The translations under genes were made by a program, and so were the position numbers. Shown here one piece after another: positions 5,730 to 6,117 of a stretch of 6,117 nt of DNA. This DNA is from Nitrospirota bacterium (lineage in GTDB: Bacteria > Nitrospirota > Thermodesulfovibrionia > Thermodesulfovibrionales > SM23-35). Every line of letters starts with the position of its first letter. Position 1 is the first letter of the stretch. Below the pieces are notes generated by a model, which was given only the letters and a program-made list of their open reading frames with translations, was not told the origin of the DNA and searched no databases. The stretch covers positions 1 to 6,117 of the forward strand of contig JAGSYM010000188.1 of assembly GCA_018262395.1 (NCBI GenBank). Direction: 5' to 3'.

Positions 5730-6117
5730 TTATTTTGCACCCAGAATTTTCATTGCTTCCTTCCTGTAAGAATCCATCAGGTAAGGAATGCCGGTAACCC
5801 TGGCGCATTCTTCTGTAAGTGACATCAGTTCATTCCTCGTGATCGAATCAATATTAAAACACCGTGCACCCGCCATCAGCTGCTGTAAGCCGATCCTTAT
5901 TTTCTGTGAATAGCTGTAAATACCGATCGCTCCGAGAGGAATGTTTCTGATCTCCTGGCTGCCTACGATATTCTTAACATCTTCATAATTAACAAAGATC
6001 TCTTCCACTTTGGTGCCAAATTCGCTGACAGATTTCGGGAGATCGTTTGCCTTAATCCATTTTCCGATGTTCTTGCCGACCATGCCGGGGATCATTAATG
6101 CACGGCCCATGCATACT
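5730..6117 (-). CDS. Second FMN-type glutamate-synthase-like protein, C-terminal part
   Basis: The frame runs off the right edge, so only the last 128 residues are visible. It is a paralogue of the neighbouring protein: V-C-M-G-R-A, M-V-G-K-N-I, I-P-L-G-A, G-L-Q-Q-L-M-A-G-A-R and V-T-G-I-P-Y are shared, and about half of the aligned residues look identical by eye, with roughly one single-residue gap. It ends about 10 residues sooner after the last shared motif, at I-L-G-A-K. As in the neighbour, no 3Fe-4S cysteine loop follows C-M-G-R-A (the sequence is L-M-I-P-G-M-V-G-K-N-I). An ATG at 6110 is inside the V-C-M-G-R-A motif and is not a real start. The N-terminal cysteine region and most of the flavin site lie outside the window. 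The tandem arrangement suggests gene duplication, and the pair may form a heteromeric enzyme or have diverged in substrate; both are inference. Confidence 0.85.
   Translation of the reverse strand, partial: VCMGRALMIPGMVGKNIGKWIKANDLPKSVSEFGTKVEEIFVNYEDVKNIVGSQEIRNIPLGAIGIYSYSQKIRIGLQQLMAGARCFNIDSITRNELMSLTEECARVTGIPYLMDSYRKEAMKILGAK

Overview
The window reads as chromosomal DNA from a bacterium of moderate GC content. It has an anaerobic, respiratory flavour: an eight-haem c-type cytochrome, a HesB/IscA-like Fe-S assembly protein with an odd cysteine tail, two FMN-type glutamate-synthase-like enzymes and an NrpR-type (methanogen-style) nitrogen regulator. From general familiarity this mix suggests Nitrospirota (Thermodesulfovibrio-like) or Desulfobacterota. 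That is inference, since no rRNA or other marker gene is present. No tRNA, rRNA, CRISPR array, transposase or phage gene is visible.

Layout. The left edge (1-215, + strand) is the 3' end of a TrmO/TsaA-type tRNA methyltransferase gene. All other genes are on the minus strand and are transcribed right to left. Running from the right edge they are: the 3' end of a glutamate-synthase-like gene (5730-6117), a 106-bp spacer with a near-perfect hairpin, a complete paralogue (4022-5623), a terminator-like hairpin, an NrpR-family regulator (2970-3947, or to 3974), a clear intrinsic terminator, a HesB-like gene (2530-2877) and hemB (1546-2520) nine bases apart, a 253-bp spacer with a compound palindromic element and a strong promoter, and an octahaem cytochrome c (237-1292). 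The cytochrome gene converges on the TrmO gene with only 21 bp between stop codons.

How the genes fit together. Two themes are visible. One is nitrogen metabolism: two glutamate-synthase-like flavoproteins followed by a regulator whose archaeal relatives respond to 2-oxoglutarate, the substrate of glutamate synthase. The other is metal-cofactor supply and use: a HesB-like Fe-S protein and porphobilinogen synthase (haem precursor) form a tight two-gene operon, and a cytochrome needing eight haems follows under its own promoter. The terminators at 2927-2958 and 3977-4012 divide the minus strand into separate transcription units.

The points most worth a second look are the glutamate-synthase paralogues that appear to lack the usual 3Fe-4S loop, the bacterial NrpR homologue beside them, the modified HesB C-terminus, and the two structured non-coding elements at 1401-1506 and 5653-5715.
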